A stretch of 64,000 bases of DNA from Shinella sp. WSJ-2 (GTDB lineage: Bacteria > Pseudomonadota > Alphaproteobacteria > Rhizobiales > Rhizobiaceae): NCBI RefSeq assembly GCF_003432075.1, contig NZ_QWBU01000001.1, positions 682,001 to 746,000 on the forward strand, in the 5' to 3' direction. The position numbers and the translations under genes are program-made. This document shows, piece by piece, positions 20,573-29,494 of the stretch (positions are counted from its first letter, which is position 1; each line of letters starts with the position of its first letter). The notes below the pieces were generated by a model that was not told the DNA's origin, ran no database searches, and saw only the letters and a program-made list of their open reading frames with translations.

Positions 20573-21538
20573 TCAATAGCCACCGATGATCGGCAGCACC
20601 TCGCCGGTGATATAGCTGGAGCACTGTGGCGAGGCGAGGAAGACATAGGCCGGCGCGAGTTCCTCCGGCTGGGCAGGCCGTTTCATCGGCGTATTGGCGC
20701 CGAACTTGGCGACATCCTCAGCCTCCTTGTCGGAAGGGTTGAGCGGGGTCCAGACCGGTCCCGGTGCCACCGCATTGACACGGATGCCGCGCGGCACGAG
20801 CTGGCCGGCCAGCGACCGCGTGAAGGCGTGGATACCTCCCTTCGTCATCGAATAATCGAGTAGGTCCTTCGACCCTTCAAGGCCGGTGACCGAGCCGGTG
20901 TTGATGATCGCCGAGCCCGGTTTCATATGCGCAACAGCAGCCTGCGCCATGAAGAAATAGCCGTAAAGATTCGTCTTCAACGTTTCGTCGAAATGCTCCT
21001 CGGAGAGATCGAGAATATCCTTCGTATGCACCTGGAAGGCGGCATTGTTGACGAGGACGTCGAGCCTGCCGAGATCCTTGACCACGCATTTGACCGTTTG
21101 CGCGCAGAAAGCCTTGTCTTTGACATCCCCCGCGAAGGCGATGCAGCGCCTGCCCTCCGCCTCGACGGCGGCGATCGTCTCCTTCGCATCCTCACCTTCG
21201 GCAAGATGGGCGATGGCGACATCCGCACCCTCACGGGCAAAAAGCACTGCAACGGCGCGCCCGATACCGGAATCGCCGCCGGTGATCAGCGCCACCTTGC
21301 CCTTCAGCTTCTCCGAACCCTTGTAGAACGGCGCGTCATACATGGGCGGCGGATCAATCTTCGCCTCAATGCCGGGCTTGGCTTGATGCTGCTTGGGAAA
21401 GGGTGGCATGGGATAAAGCCGCGCGCCGGCCTGCATGGCCTCAGGCTCGTCGCTGCCAGCCTTTTCGTCGGCTTGGGCCACCTCGTCCTGGATATCGCGC
21501 TGCTTTGCGGCCGTGCGGGCGGATTGGCTGCGGTTCAT
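20573..21538 (-). CDS. SDR family oxidoreductase (glucose/ribitol dehydrogenase-like, YghA type)
   Basis: A 321-residue short-chain dehydrogenase with a roughly 75-residue N-terminal extension (FPKQHQAKPGIEAKIDPPPMYDAPFYKG) typical of the YghA / general stress SDR group. The cofactor motif TGGDSGIG is at 86-93, NNAA at about 164-167, the catalytic S216 in INTGSVTG, and Y229-x3-K233. AGGAGG precedes the start at 21538. It is the last gene of a three-gene operon with ten-base gaps. YghA-like enzymes accompany stress operons in many rhizobia; the substrate is not known. Confidence 0.92.
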   Translation of the reverse strand: MNRSQSARTAAKQRDIQDEVAQADEKAGSDEPEAMQAGARLYPMPPFPKQHQAKPGIEAKIDPPPMYDAPFYKGSEKLKGKVALITGGDSGIGRAVAVLFAREGADVAIAHLAEGEDAKETIAAVEAEGRRCIAFAGDVKDKAFCAQTVKCVVKDLGRLDVLVNNAAFQVHTKDILDLSEEHFDETLKTNLYGYFFMAQAAVAHMKPGSAIINTGSVTGLEGSKDLLDYSMTKGGIHAFTRSLAGQLVPRGIRVNAVAPGPVWTPLNPSDKEAEDVAKFGANTPMKRPAQPEELAPAYVFLASPQCSSYITGEVLPIIGGY

Positions 21539-21548
21539 GAGAGCCTCC

Positions 21549-22286
21549 TCAGAGTTCGGTAGGGCGGATATTGTCGACGCGAACTGTGCCGTCGACCACG
21601 CCGCGCGGGCCTTCAAGCGGATAGGTGCCGGCCGGCTCATCGACGACGGTGTAAAGTTTCTCGCTGCGGAAGGCGCTCGACGAGGTGGTAGAATTGCCGT
21701 CGCCGGGCAGCGCGTCGATCTCCATGAAATCCAGCTCCGCTTCAGCCGCAACGACGCGCGCATCCCCACTGGAGCGCGCCCGCACCACGACCTCGCCCTG
21801 GTTGGGCGCAAGATCCCAGTTCGGGTCGTTGGCAGCGGCGATCGGAATGAGGCGGTAGAGCTTCAGCTGTTCGGGATCCGAATAGTCGACAACAGGCGTC
21901 GGCGCATCCTGCCCCGGCGCGTTTTCATCGAAACCGACCGACCAGTCGCTGGCGCGTGCCGTCTCCGTGCCCTGTGGGTGAAGCGCGGCATCGTCGCTGC
22001 CGGTAATGGTGCGCGGCTTGGCGCTGGCGATACCGTCATTGCTGCGTGCGGCCTGCGATACGGCAAATTGCGGCACGGCAGCAGCCTCGATGATCTCCGT
22101 ACGCCCCGTCTGAGCGGAAACGACCCTTTCGGCGCCCGGTACCGTGCGCGGCTCGACGGGCACCACCTGCTCGTCTTTCTCCTCATAGCCGACCTCGCGG
22201 CGCCCCGCGTCATGCATCGCCTGGTCGCCGGACACCTCGCCGGCAAACTGTTTGAAGTAGCCGGAAATCTTGTTCATCACACCCAT
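21549..22286 (-). CDS. Conserved hypothetical protein with CsbD-like N-terminus
   Basis: I do not recognise a full-length family. The first 35 residues (MNKISGYFKQFAGEVSGDQAMHDAGRREVGYEEK) resemble a short CsbD-like stress motif. The rest is acidic and low in hydrophobic residues, with a proline/threonine-rich middle and a C-terminal block (LDFMEIDALPGDGN...DGTVRVDNIRPTEL). There is no signal peptide or membrane helix, so it should be cytoplasmic. GAGGAAC precedes the start at 22286. It is the middle gene of the operon with the SDR, which suggests a stress-linked role by context only. Confidence 0.7.
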   Translation of the reverse strand: MGVMNKISGYFKQFAGEVSGDQAMHDAGRREVGYEEKDEQVVPVEPRTVPGAERVVSAQTGRTEIIEAAAVPQFAVSQAARSNDGIASAKPRTITGSDDAALHPQGTETARASDWSVGFDENAPGQDAPTPVVDYSDPEQLKLYRLIPIAAANDPNWDLAPNQGEVVVRARSSGDARVVAAEAELDFMEIDALPGDGNSTTSSSAFRSEKLYTVVDEPAGTYPLEGPRGVVDGTVRVDNIRPTEL

Positions 22287-22296
22287 GATCTGTTCC

Positions 22297-22560
22297 TCAC
22301 AGTTTGGTTTCGAGGCGAGCCATTGCCGCCTTCAGGATGCCGCGCAGCTCGTTGTCTGCGATCTGCTGGACGGCGAAGGCGGCGTCGGGCTCGATGCCCG
22401 GATCCTCCTCGTGGTCCCTGACCGTTTCATTGTCCCGCGCCATGGCGACGAGCGCTGCGCGCGCGTCGGGTATTGCTGCGACGGTGCACACGAGTTCGAC
22501 CAGCAGGCGCCGATGGGCGTTGATCCTGCCCTCGAGATGGATGGAATTGCCAATGGTCAT
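22297..22560 (-). CDS. Small hypothetical protein
   Basis: An 87-residue, mostly helical, acidic protein ([25 protein letters not shown]...). GGGAGG lies six bases before the ATG at 22560. It is the first gene of the operon continuing into the CsbD-like and SDR genes, with ten-base spacing. No family is recognised. The good ribosome site and tight operon spacing support it as a real gene. Confidence 0.65.
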   Translation of the reverse strand: MTIGNSIHLEGRINAHRRLLVELVCTVAAIPDARAALVAMARDNETVRDHEEDPGIEPDAAFAVQQIADNELRGILKAAMARLETKL

Positions 22561-22787
22561 GCCGCACCTCCCGCGATGTTTTGCTAACGGCAGCACCCGT
22601 GGATTGTTCCGGCACCTGTGGGCACGAGGCTGCCTGCGGCAAAAAAACTGGCTTTTGGCGGCCGCAATCTGCTATAAGCATCGTTCAAACGCTTTCGACG
22701 GTTCCGGGGATTCCTCTCCGGAGACCGTTTTCTTTTGCGTTCACGCAGGCGAAAGCTTGCGCGGCGCGGTCTGAAGGACGGGATAAA

Positions 22788-23264
22788 ATGGTTGAAAAGG
22801 TACCGATGACTCACGGCGGTTTCGTCAAGCTGCAGGAAGAACTGCGCTGGCGTCAGCAGGAAGAGCGTCCGCGAATCATCGAGGCGATCGCCGAAGCGCG
22901 TGCCCATGGCGACCTTTCGGAAAATGCCGAGTACCATGCAGCCAAGGAAGCCCAGAGCCACAATGAAGGCCGCATTACGGAGCTGGAAGACTATGTCGCG
23001 CGCGCTGAGGTCATTGACCTCTCGAAAATGTCCGGCTCGAAGATCAAGTTTGGCGCCAAGGTGAAGCTCGTCGACGAGGACACCGAGGAAGAGAAGGTCT
23101 ACCAGATCGTTGGCGACCAGGAAGCCGACGTGAAGCAGGGCCGCATCTCCATCTCCTCGCCCATCGCCCGCGCCCTTATCGGCAAGGAAGTCGGCGATTC
23201 GATTGAAGTGAACGCGCCCGGCGGCTCCAAGGCCTACGAGATTCTCGCCGTCACCTGGGGATAA
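22788..23264 (+). CDS. greA: Transcription elongation factor GreA
   Basis: GreA rescues backtracked RNA polymerase by stimulating cleavage of the transcript 3' end. The 158-residue product has the N-terminal coiled-coil ([47 protein letters not shown]), whose tip carries the acidic D/E pair in [10 protein letters not shown]. The C-terminal FKBP-like domain ends in [21 protein letters not shown] precedes the start at 22788. In sinorhizobia greA also lies next to lpsB. Confidence 0.97.
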   Translation: MVEKVPMTHGGFVKLQEELRWRQQEERPRIIEAIAEARAHGDLSENAEYHAAKEAQSHNEGRITELEDYVARAEVIDLSKMSGSKIKFGAKVKLVDEDTEEEKVYQIVGDQEADVKQGRISISSPIARALIGKEVGDSIEVNAPGGSKAYEILAVTWG

Positions 23265-23274
23265 CAGCCGCCTC

Positions 23275-24351
23275 ATGCCGTTTGTAGAGGACATGCGGGA
23301 CGTCAACGTCATCGCACCGAATTTCAAACGCCGCCTGTCGGGCGTCACCTCTACGATCATCCAGCTCGTCCCGGTGCAGAACGCGCTTGGACAGAAGGTC
23401 GTGACGCTCGGGCCGGGATTGCCAGAGGCATTGCCGGCAATGCGGTGGCGCGACCTCCTCTGCCTCTGGCAGGCTCCGAGCGGGCGGTCGGCCCGCATCT
23501 GGCACGCCCGCCGCAACATCGAAATGCTGCCCGGCATTGTCTTGCGCGACGTGCTGCGTATGAAACTGAAGCTCGTCTTCACCTCCGCCTCGCAGCGTCG
23601 GCACAGCCGCTGGACGAGATTTCTCGTCGCCAGGATGAATGGCGTCATCGCGACAAGCCGCAGGACATCCTCATATCTCAGCGTACCGAACACCGTCGTG
23701 ATGCACGGCATCGACATCAACAGGTTCTCGCCACCTGAAAACAGAGCTGCCGCCAAGGCGGCGTGCAACCTCGATCCCGGCCAGAAGATTGTCGGCTGCT
23801 TCGGCCGCGTTCGCCATCAGAAGGGCACCGACCTGTTTGTCGATGCGATGATCGACCTTCTCCCATCCCGGCCGGATTGGTCGGCCATCGTCGCCGGGCG
23901 GACGACCGCACAGCATGCCGCCTTCGACGCGGACCTCAGAAGAAGGGTCGAAGCCGCAGGGCTTTCCGGGCGCATCCTCTTCGTCGGGGAGCATACCGAT
24001 ATAAACCGATGGTATCGAGCACTTGACCTGTTCATCGCTCCTCAACGGTGGGAAGGCTTCGGCCTCACGCCGCTCGAGGCCATGGCGAGCGCCGTTCCGG
24101 TCGTCGCCTCCGACGTCGGCGCCTTCCCGGAGCTGATCGTCACCGGGGAACAGGAGACAGGCCTCATCGTCAAGGCAGCCGATCTTTCCGCCATGACCCA
24201 GGCAGCCCGCACCTTTCTTGATGACGACAGTCGGCGGGAGGCGGCCGGAGCGCGCGGCCGGCTTCACGTTGCGACCCGTTTTGCCATAGAAAATGAAGCC
24301 GCAGGCGTGAACCGCGTCTATATGTCCGCATTGGATGGCGGCCGAGCGTAA
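23275..24351 (+). CDS. lpsB: LPS core glycosyltransferase LpsB (GT4)
   Basis: A 358-residue GT-B glycosyltransferase that matches sinorhizobial LpsB in style throughout: RDVNVIAPNFKRRLSGVTSTIIQLVPVQNALG, WHARRNIEMLPGIVLRDVLRMKLKLVFTSASQRRH, CFGRVRHQKGTDLFVDAM, and the donor-site block APQRWEGFGLTPLEAMASAVPVVASDVGAFPEL. LpsB adds a core mannose-type sugar on the cytoplasmic side and is needed for normal LPS and symbiosis. It starts ten bases after greA. An internal ATG at 23293 with GAGG two bases upstream is an alternative start. It opens the five-gene LPS cassette. Confidence 0.92.
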   Translation: MPFVEDMRDVNVIAPNFKRRLSGVTSTIIQLVPVQNALGQKVVTLGPGLPEALPAMRWRDLLCLWQAPSGRSARIWHARRNIEMLPGIVLRDVLRMKLKLVFTSASQRRHSRWTRFLVARMNGVIATSRRTSSYLSVPNTVVMHGIDINRFSPPENRAAAKAACNLDPGQKIVGCFGRVRHQKGTDLFVDAMIDLLPSRPDWSAIVAGRTTAQHAAFDADLRRRVEAAGLSGRILFVGEHTDINRWYRALDLFIAPQRWEGFGLTPLEAMASAVPVVASDVGAFPELIVTGEQETGLIVKAADLSAMTQAARTFLDDDSRREAAGARGRLHVATRFAIENEAAGVNRVYMSALDGGRA

Positions 24352-24397
24352 CGCCTGATAGAGCGTCCGGCAAAGTCCAAAGGATATAGGATAAGAG

Positions 24398-25165
24398 ATG
24401 GTCAACGTAGTCTGCATCAAATGGGGGACGCTTTACGGCCCCAACTACGTCAACAATCTACGGCGTGGCGTTGCCAAACATCTGAACCGACCCCACCGTT
24501 TCGTTTGTTTCACCGATGATCCCGCAGGACTCGACGGTGATATCGAGACCTTTCCGATCCCGGAACTCGGACTGCCTGAGGGGCATCAGGACCGTCGCTG
24601 GCGCAAGCTTGGCCTTTTTCATCGCGAGCTCGCGGACCTGACCGGCACGACGCTGTTCCTCGATCTCGACCTTGTAATTGTCAACGACATCGATTGCTTC
24701 TTCGACTATCCGGGTGAGTTCCTGATCATCCGCGACGACGACCTGTTTCGCGCAAAGCCATTGCGCAAGCTCAATCCCGCGCGCGACCGTTTCCTGCACT
24801 CCGTCGGAAACAGCTCCGTCTTCCGCTACGAGATCGGCGCACACAGCTATATTCTCGACGCCTACCTCGCCGACCCGGCCGCCGCGACGGCGAAGTACGA
24901 GATATCCCAGCAGTTTCAGAGCGCGCAGCTTGCCCAGCACGGACATCTGCAGTATTGGCCGCTTGAATGGTGCGTGAGCTTCAAGAATGCCTGCGTGCCG
25001 CGTCATCTCAAGAGTTACTGGCAGGCTCCTGTTTTACCCAAAGGCGCCCGTATCGTCGTGTTTGCCGGCGAACCGAAAATGGGCGACGTTCTCATCGGCA
25101 AGGGACAGAAATGGTACCGACGCATCGGGGACGTTACCTGGCTGCGCAATGCATGGAACGGATAA
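24398..25165 (+). CDS. Glycosyltransferase-like protein of the LPS cassette
   Basis: A 255-residue protein with the wording of a GT-A retaining glycosyltransferase. It shows VCIKWGTLYGPNYVNNLRRGV at the N-terminus, WRKLGLFHRELADLTGTTLFLDLDLVIVNDID with a DLDLV metal-binding motif (about residues 87-91), and conserved tryptophans in the C-terminal half. No signal peptide is present, so it probably acts on the cytoplasmic face. It sits 46 bases after lpsB and six bases before the FkbM gene. The sugar transferred is unknown. Confidence 0.82.
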   Translation: MVNVVCIKWGTLYGPNYVNNLRRGVAKHLNRPHRFVCFTDDPAGLDGDIETFPIPELGLPEGHQDRRWRKLGLFHRELADLTGTTLFLDLDLVIVNDIDCFFDYPGEFLIIRDDDLFRAKPLRKLNPARDRFLHSVGNSSVFRYEIGAHSYILDAYLADPAAATAKYEISQQFQSAQLAQHGHLQYWPLEWCVSFKNACVPRHLKSYWQAPVLPKGARIVVFAGEPKMGDVLIGKGQKWYRRIGDVTWLRNAWNG

Positions 25166-25171
25166 GCAGAG

Positions 25172-26026
25172 ATGGCCAGGCCAATTTCCCCTCCCCCGCA
25201 TTTCGATGACAAATCTCCCTGGGGAACGTATCGGCCCGGCCTCCTGACGGGGATGGCGCTGGCGCTGGCACATATTGTTCCGGGTGCCTTGAAACCCCTT
25301 GCTGTCGTTCTGCGACGGAACGTGAAGTATCACCGGGCGCAACCTCTCGACTTGGAAATCCGCGGCCTGAAGCTGAGACTTTTGCCACGGGGCAACATTT
25401 CCGAAGAAAAGTATTATACGAGCCCACGGCTTTTCGACCCGGCAGAATTTTCGGTACTCGAACGTGCTTTGAAACCGGGCGGTGTCTTCATCGATATCGG
25501 CGCGAATGCCGGGATTTATAGTCTTCATGCACATAACTGCATGAACGGTCGCGGCCGTATTCTCGCCGTCGAGCCGGATTCGGAAATGGCGCGGCGCCTT
25601 GCGTTCAATCTTCGGACAAACAACCTGCGCGATATCGAGATTATTCCGCTGGCGCTCAGCGATCGTGAAGGCTTTGCGGATTTCTTCGTCAATCCCAACC
25701 AGCGTGGCACCAACACGCTCGAAACGAACTCGAAAGCCGGACCGGCTCGTCAGACACAAACCGTTCGCGTACAGGTTGGAACTCTGCTCGCCTTGTTGCA
25801 GAGCAAAAAGATAGAAAAAATTGATGCCCTCAAGATCGACGTGGAAGGTTACGAGCACGCCGTCTTCGGCCATTTCTTCGCCAATGCGCCTGCATCCCTG
25901 TTCCCACGCGTCATCATTTGTGAATTCAGCCCTGACAGCGCTGGCGGAACGGCGAAGCTGCTTGAGGCTGCCGGTTATCGATGCAGCCGGAAGACAAACT
26001 TGAATCTGATCTATGAATGTGGCTGA
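25172..26026 (+). CDS. FkbM family methyltransferase
   Basis: A 284-residue SAM-dependent methyltransferase. Motif I is FIDIGANAGIYSL (about residues 108-120), followed by ILAVEPDSEMARRLAFNL and the FkbM signature KIDVEGYEHAVFGHF. A hydrophobic N-terminal segment (GLLTGMALALAHIVPGALKPLAVVL) could anchor it at the membrane. FkbM enzymes O-methylate sugars. In this cassette it probably methylates an LPS core or O-chain sugar, which is inference from position. It is spaced six bases from both neighbours. Confidence 0.88.
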   Translation: MARPISPPPHFDDKSPWGTYRPGLLTGMALALAHIVPGALKPLAVVLRRNVKYHRAQPLDLEIRGLKLRLLPRGNISEEKYYTSPRLFDPAEFSVLERALKPGGVFIDIGANAGIYSLHAHNCMNGRGRILAVEPDSEMARRLAFNLRTNNLRDIEIIPLALSDREGFADFFVNPNQRGTNTLETNSKAGPARQTQTVRVQVGTLLALLQSKKIEKIDALKIDVEGYEHAVFGHFFANAPASLFPRVIICEFSPDSAGGTAKLLEAAGYRCSRKTNLNLIYECG

Positions 26027-26032
26027 CCCATC

Positions 26033-26917
26033 ATGCGGACCAGCGTCCTTATCTCGACCTATAATGCGACGGCCTGGCTGGAAAAGGTCCTTTGGGGCTA
26101 TTTTAACCAAACCGTTCTCGATTTTGAAATCATTATCGCCGACGACGGTTCGAAGCCCGAGACGGCAGCATTGATCGCGCGGATTTCCGCGGAGAGCCCA
26201 GTGCCGATCGTCCATGTCTGGCAACAGGACGACGGTTTTCAAAAATGCCGTATCCTCAACAAATCCATTGCGGTGAGCACTGGCGAGACCTTGTTCATCA
26301 CGGATGGCGACTGTGTTCCCCGTCCAGATACGATCGAAGCCCACAGGCGTCTGGCGAGACCTGGCCACTTCCTGAGTGGCGCATACTTCAAGCTACCGGA
26401 AAACGTGTCGAAGCGCATCGATAGGACAAGCGTTGAGACAGGCCAGGCCTTCACCATGTCATGGCTCGTGCGCAACGGCATGCGTCCTAACAGCAAGTAT
26501 CTCAAGCTGTTGATAAAACCGCCGTTTGATACCCTGTTTAACTTTCTCTCACCGGCCCGCAGGACCTGGAATGGACACAATGCTTCCTGTCTCAAGGCGG
26601 ATGCGGTCAGGATCAACGGTTTCAACGAGGACATGCAATACGGAGGCCTCGACGTGGAGTTCGGCCTTCGGCTTCAACATTCCGGTATCAAGCATCGCCA
26701 TATACGCTATTCCACCCTAATGCTTCATCTGCATCACGGCCATGGCTACGTAACACCGGAAATGCGGCTCAACAGCCGGCGTGTGAAGGAGAATACGCGC
26801 TCGCAAAAGCTTATATGGGCCGAACGCGGGCTGGATCAGTGGCGCAGCGCAGACGGCAGCGCGAAGCTTGGCGAACAGGACCGCGTGACACGTTATCCTA
26901 CCGTCGGTCGAAATTGA
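26033..26917 (+). CDS. GT2 family glycosyltransferase
   Basis: A 294-residue GT-A inverting glycosyltransferase. The N-terminal fold is RTSVLISTYNATAWLEKVLWGYFNQTVLDFEIIIADDGS. A metal-binding ITDGDCVPR (DxD type) follows, and a C-terminal galactosyltransferase-like block reads NGHNASCLKADAVRINGFNEDMQYGGLDVEFGLRL. This layout matches the LpsC type seen in sinorhizobial LPS clusters, but I do not assign the symbol. It lies six bases after the FkbM gene, so the two are cotranscribed. Confidence 0.88.
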   Translation: MRTSVLISTYNATAWLEKVLWGYFNQTVLDFEIIIADDGSKPETAALIARISAESPVPIVHVWQQDDGFQKCRILNKSIAVSTGETLFITDGDCVPRPDTIEAHRRLARPGHFLSGAYFKLPENVSKRIDRTSVETGQAFTMSWLVRNGMRPNSKYLKLLIKPPFDTLFNFLSPARRTWNGHNASCLKADAVRINGFNEDMQYGGLDVEFGLRLQHSGIKHRHIRYSTLMLHLHHGHGYVTPEMRLNSRRVKENTRSQKLIWAERGLDQWRSADGSAKLGEQDRVTRYPTVGRN

Positions 26918-26959
26918 CAGCAGTCTAGAAGCGCAGATAACTCGCAAGAGGAAGCCGGG

Positions 26960-27691
26960 ATGGCACGTAAGAAAACCAAATTAGAGGCTTTCTTCTCCTT
27001 TAGCCGACATCGCAAGCGCTGGGGTGCCGGCAAACATAGCGGGCTTGCAAACGATCTCGAACCATTGAAGCACACGCTGATCGAGCAAAGCGACCAGGTG
27101 GCGAGAACCCATCATATTGCCTCGCTCGACGAACATCTCGCCAATCTTCGGGTCGAATTCGCCGGGCAACCGGAGTTACTTTACGAACACGGCAAACTCA
27201 TCATCTTGATCCGTCGCGGATTCGAAATTGCGCAAAATTATGCACGCTTCCGCCGTCTTTGGGACGAGGAAAGCGCCTTTCTCTGTGAAAAGCTCAATTT
27301 GCGCTGGCTGGTTTCAGCCGCCGACACAATCGCAGACCATGATTCCGACATGGGGCAGCGGGCGATTGGCATGGTTACCTCTACGCTGGCCAATACTGTC
27401 AAAATCTATGAAACCGATCGGTTCCTCTTCGGCACGTCTTCCAAGGACCCCCTACCTGCGCGCATGGAAGATCTGGAACAAAACCGACGCAACCTGTTTG
27501 ACGGCATGCGCCTTTTTCTCGTCGGCTCGGACGATACGCTGCGTAACATGCGCTGGAGGCTGGAGCCGTTCTTTTCGCAGGGTGCGGCCGGTGAACTGGC
27601 CCGAACCGTCTATGATCGCATGCAGGTGCATGACACAGCATTTTCGCGCCTGCGCAACCTGCATCACCGTGACCGAACGCGCTGGTGGTAG
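26960..27691 (+). CDS. Unknown protein at the end of the LPS cassette
   Basis: A 243-residue, helical, charged protein without signal peptide or membrane helix, starting MARKKTKLEAFFSFSRHRKRWGAGKHSG. I do not recognise a family. Arginine and lysine are concentrated in the N-terminal 25 residues. A GAAGCCGGG ribosome site precedes the ATG. It follows the GT2 gene by 42 bases on the same strand and ends seven bases from the convergent lrp gene. Base composition of this and the two preceding genes looks lower in GC than their surroundings. Confidence 0.65.
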   Translation: MARKKTKLEAFFSFSRHRKRWGAGKHSGLANDLEPLKHTLIEQSDQVARTHHIASLDEHLANLRVEFAGQPELLYEHGKLIILIRRGFEIAQNYARFRRLWDEESAFLCEKLNLRWLVSAADTIADHDSDMGQRAIGMVTSTLANTVKIYETDRFLFGTSSKDPLPARMEDLEQNRRNLFDGMRLFLVGSDDTLRNMRWRLEPFFSQGAAGELARTVYDRMQVHDTAFSRLRNLHHRDRTRWW

Positions 27692-27698
27692 CGCAACG

Positions 27699-28166
27699 TT
27701 ACAACTCCACCAGCCCAACCTTCTTGACCTGCCGGATCGTCAGCATCGTGCGCACGGTGTCGACCTGCGCGTTGGCGGTAAGCTCCTCGATGACGAAGTC
27801 CTGGAAGCGGGTCAGGTTTTCGGCGACGCAATGGAGCAGGAAATCGCTGTCGCCGGAGACCATCCAGGCTTGGCGGACCATCGGCCATTCGCCGGTCGCC
27901 GCGGCGAAGGCCTTGAGGTTGGCTTCAGACTGATGCTTGAGGCCGACCATGCAGAAGGCGACGAGGTCGTAGCCGAGCGCGGGAGCATTCAGCATCGCGG
28001 TGTAGCCCTCGATGATGCCGGCTTCTTCGAGCTTGCGCACCCGCCGCAAGCAGGGCGGCGCGGAGATGCCGGCGCGCGCGGCCAGCTCCACATTGGTCAT
28101 CCGGCCATCGGCCTGGAGCTCCTTCAGGATACGGATGTCGATGGCGTCGAGTTCGGCGCGAAACAT
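27699..28166 (-). CDS. Lrp/AsnC family transcriptional regulator
   Basis: A 155-residue regulator with an N-terminal helix-turn-helix (LDAIDIRILKELQADGRMTNVELAARAGISAPPCLRRVRKLEEAGII) and a C-terminal RAM/AsnC effector domain (residues about 70-150). In Sinorhizobium meliloti the lrp gene at this locus leads the lpsCDE operon. Here it points toward the LPS genes from the other side and cannot head them. The start at 28166 gives the family length; upstream frame to 28220 lacks resemblance. It is divergent from trxB. Confidence 0.92.
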   Translation of the reverse strand: MFRAELDAIDIRILKELQADGRMTNVELAARAGISAPPCLRRVRKLEEAGIIEGYTAMLNAPALGYDLVAFCMVGLKHQSEANLKAFAAATGEWPMVRQAWMVSGDSDFLLHCVAENLTRFQDFVIEELTANAQVDTVRTMLTIRQVKKVGLVEL

Positions 28167-28298
28167 AGGGACGTAAAAACCTTTCGGAATGGCGACCGGA
28201 AGTGATCCGAATCGCCGCATCAGCGCAACATTGTTACCGCAAGCGGCACAAATATGTCACGCAGCTTCGCTTGCCTGTTGGCAAAGCGTCCACAACAC

Positions 28299-28327
28299 TT
28301 GAAACTGGGCGCACTCCCCTCATAAAT
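28299..28327 (+). promoter_or_regulatory. Promoter of trxB
   Basis: TTGAAA (28299-28304) and ATAAAT (28322-28327) with a 17-base spacer, a good sigma-70 type match in the lrp-trxB divergent region. The leader to the trxB ATG would be about 83 bases. Confidence 0.55.
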
Positions 28328-28416
28328 GAGCATTGAACAACGACACAAAGGCCTTGGCCCTGACGCATAGCGCGGGCAGGCCGAATGAGGGGCATTTTGC
28401 CCTGAAAGGAAGACCA

Positions 28417-29391
28417 ATGTCCGCCCGCCATGTGAAGGTGCTGATCATCGGATCCGGCCCCGCCGGTTACACCGCCGCCATCTATACCGCCCGTGCCATG
28501 CTGGAGCCGGTGCTGATCGCCGGCATGGAACAGGGGGGCCAGCTGATGATCACCACCGATGTGGAGAACTATCCGGGTTATGCCGATCCGGTTCAGGGTC
28601 CGTGGATGATGGAGCAGATGCTCAAGCAGGCGGAGCATGTCGGCGCCGAGATCGTCAACGATCTCGTCACCCATGTCGACCTCGACGTGCGCCCCTTCCG
28701 CATCTCCACCGACAGCGGCACCGAATGGACCGCCGATGCGCTGATCATCGCCACCGGCGCCAAGGCGAAATGGCTCGGCATCGATACCGAACACAAGTTC
28801 ATGGGCTTCGGCGTTTCGGCCTGCGCCACCTGCGATGGCTTCTTCTACCGCAACAAGGACGTCATCGTGGTCGGTGGCGGCAACTCTGCCGTGGAAGAGG
28901 CGCTTTACCTCTCCAACCTCGCCAAAACCGTCACCGTGGTGCACCGCCGCGATTCCTTCCGCGCCGAACGCATTCTTCAGGAACGCTTGTTCGCCAAGGA
29001 AAACGTCAAGATCGTTTGGGATCATGAAGTCGTGGAATATCTCGGCACTGATCCGAAGCCGCCGATGCCGGCCTCGGTCAATGGCGTGAAGCTGCGCAAC
29101 GTCAAGACCGGCGAGACGCGTGACGTGGTAACCGACGGCGTGTTCGTCGCCATCGGCCATGCGCCGGCCGTCGACCTCTTCAAGGGCAAGCTGCGTCAGA
29201 AGCCAAACGGCTATCTCTGGACGGCGGCCGATTCCACGGCAACGGACATGCCGGGCGTCTTTGCCGCAGGCGACGTCACCGACGATATCTATCGCCAAGC
29301 GGTTACGGCCGCCGGAATGGGATGCATGGCGGCCCTTGAAACCGAAAAATACCTTGCAGGTCATATGCCTGTCGCAATTGCGGCCGAGTAG
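28417..29391 (+). CDS. trxB: Thioredoxin-disulfide reductase
   Basis: TrxB passes electrons from NADPH through FAD to thioredoxin. The 324-residue product has the FAD motif VLIIGSGPAGYTAAIYTARA (8-27), the redox-active CATC (C136 to C139 in ACATCDGFFYR), the NADPH motif VVGGGNSAVEEA, and the C-terminal FAD motif GVFAAGDVTDDIYRQAVTAAGMG. AAGGAAGACCA precedes the start at 28417. It is followed by lsrB, as in sinorhizobia. Confidence 0.97.
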   Translation: MSARHVKVLIIGSGPAGYTAAIYTARAMLEPVLIAGMEQGGQLMITTDVENYPGYADPVQGPWMMEQMLKQAEHVGAEIVNDLVTHVDLDVRPFRISTDSGTEWTADALIIATGAKAKWLGIDTEHKFMGFGVSACATCDGFFYRNKDVIVVGGGNSAVEEALYLSNLAKTVTVVHRRDSFRAERILQERLFAKENVKIVWDHEVVEYLGTDPKPPMPASVNGVKLRNVKTGETRDVVTDGVFVAIGHAPAVDLFKGKLRQKPNGYLWTAADSTATDMPGVFAAGDVTDDIYRQAVTAAGMGCMAALETEKYLAGHMPVAIAAE

Positions 29392-29494
29392 AAGCCGCCA
29401 ACAAAGGGGGCGGTGACGCCCTCATGGGAACAGTTGAATCAGCGACCGGGCGGGAAGCGAGCGCTCCCCGCCTAACAGACATATGGGGGATAGA

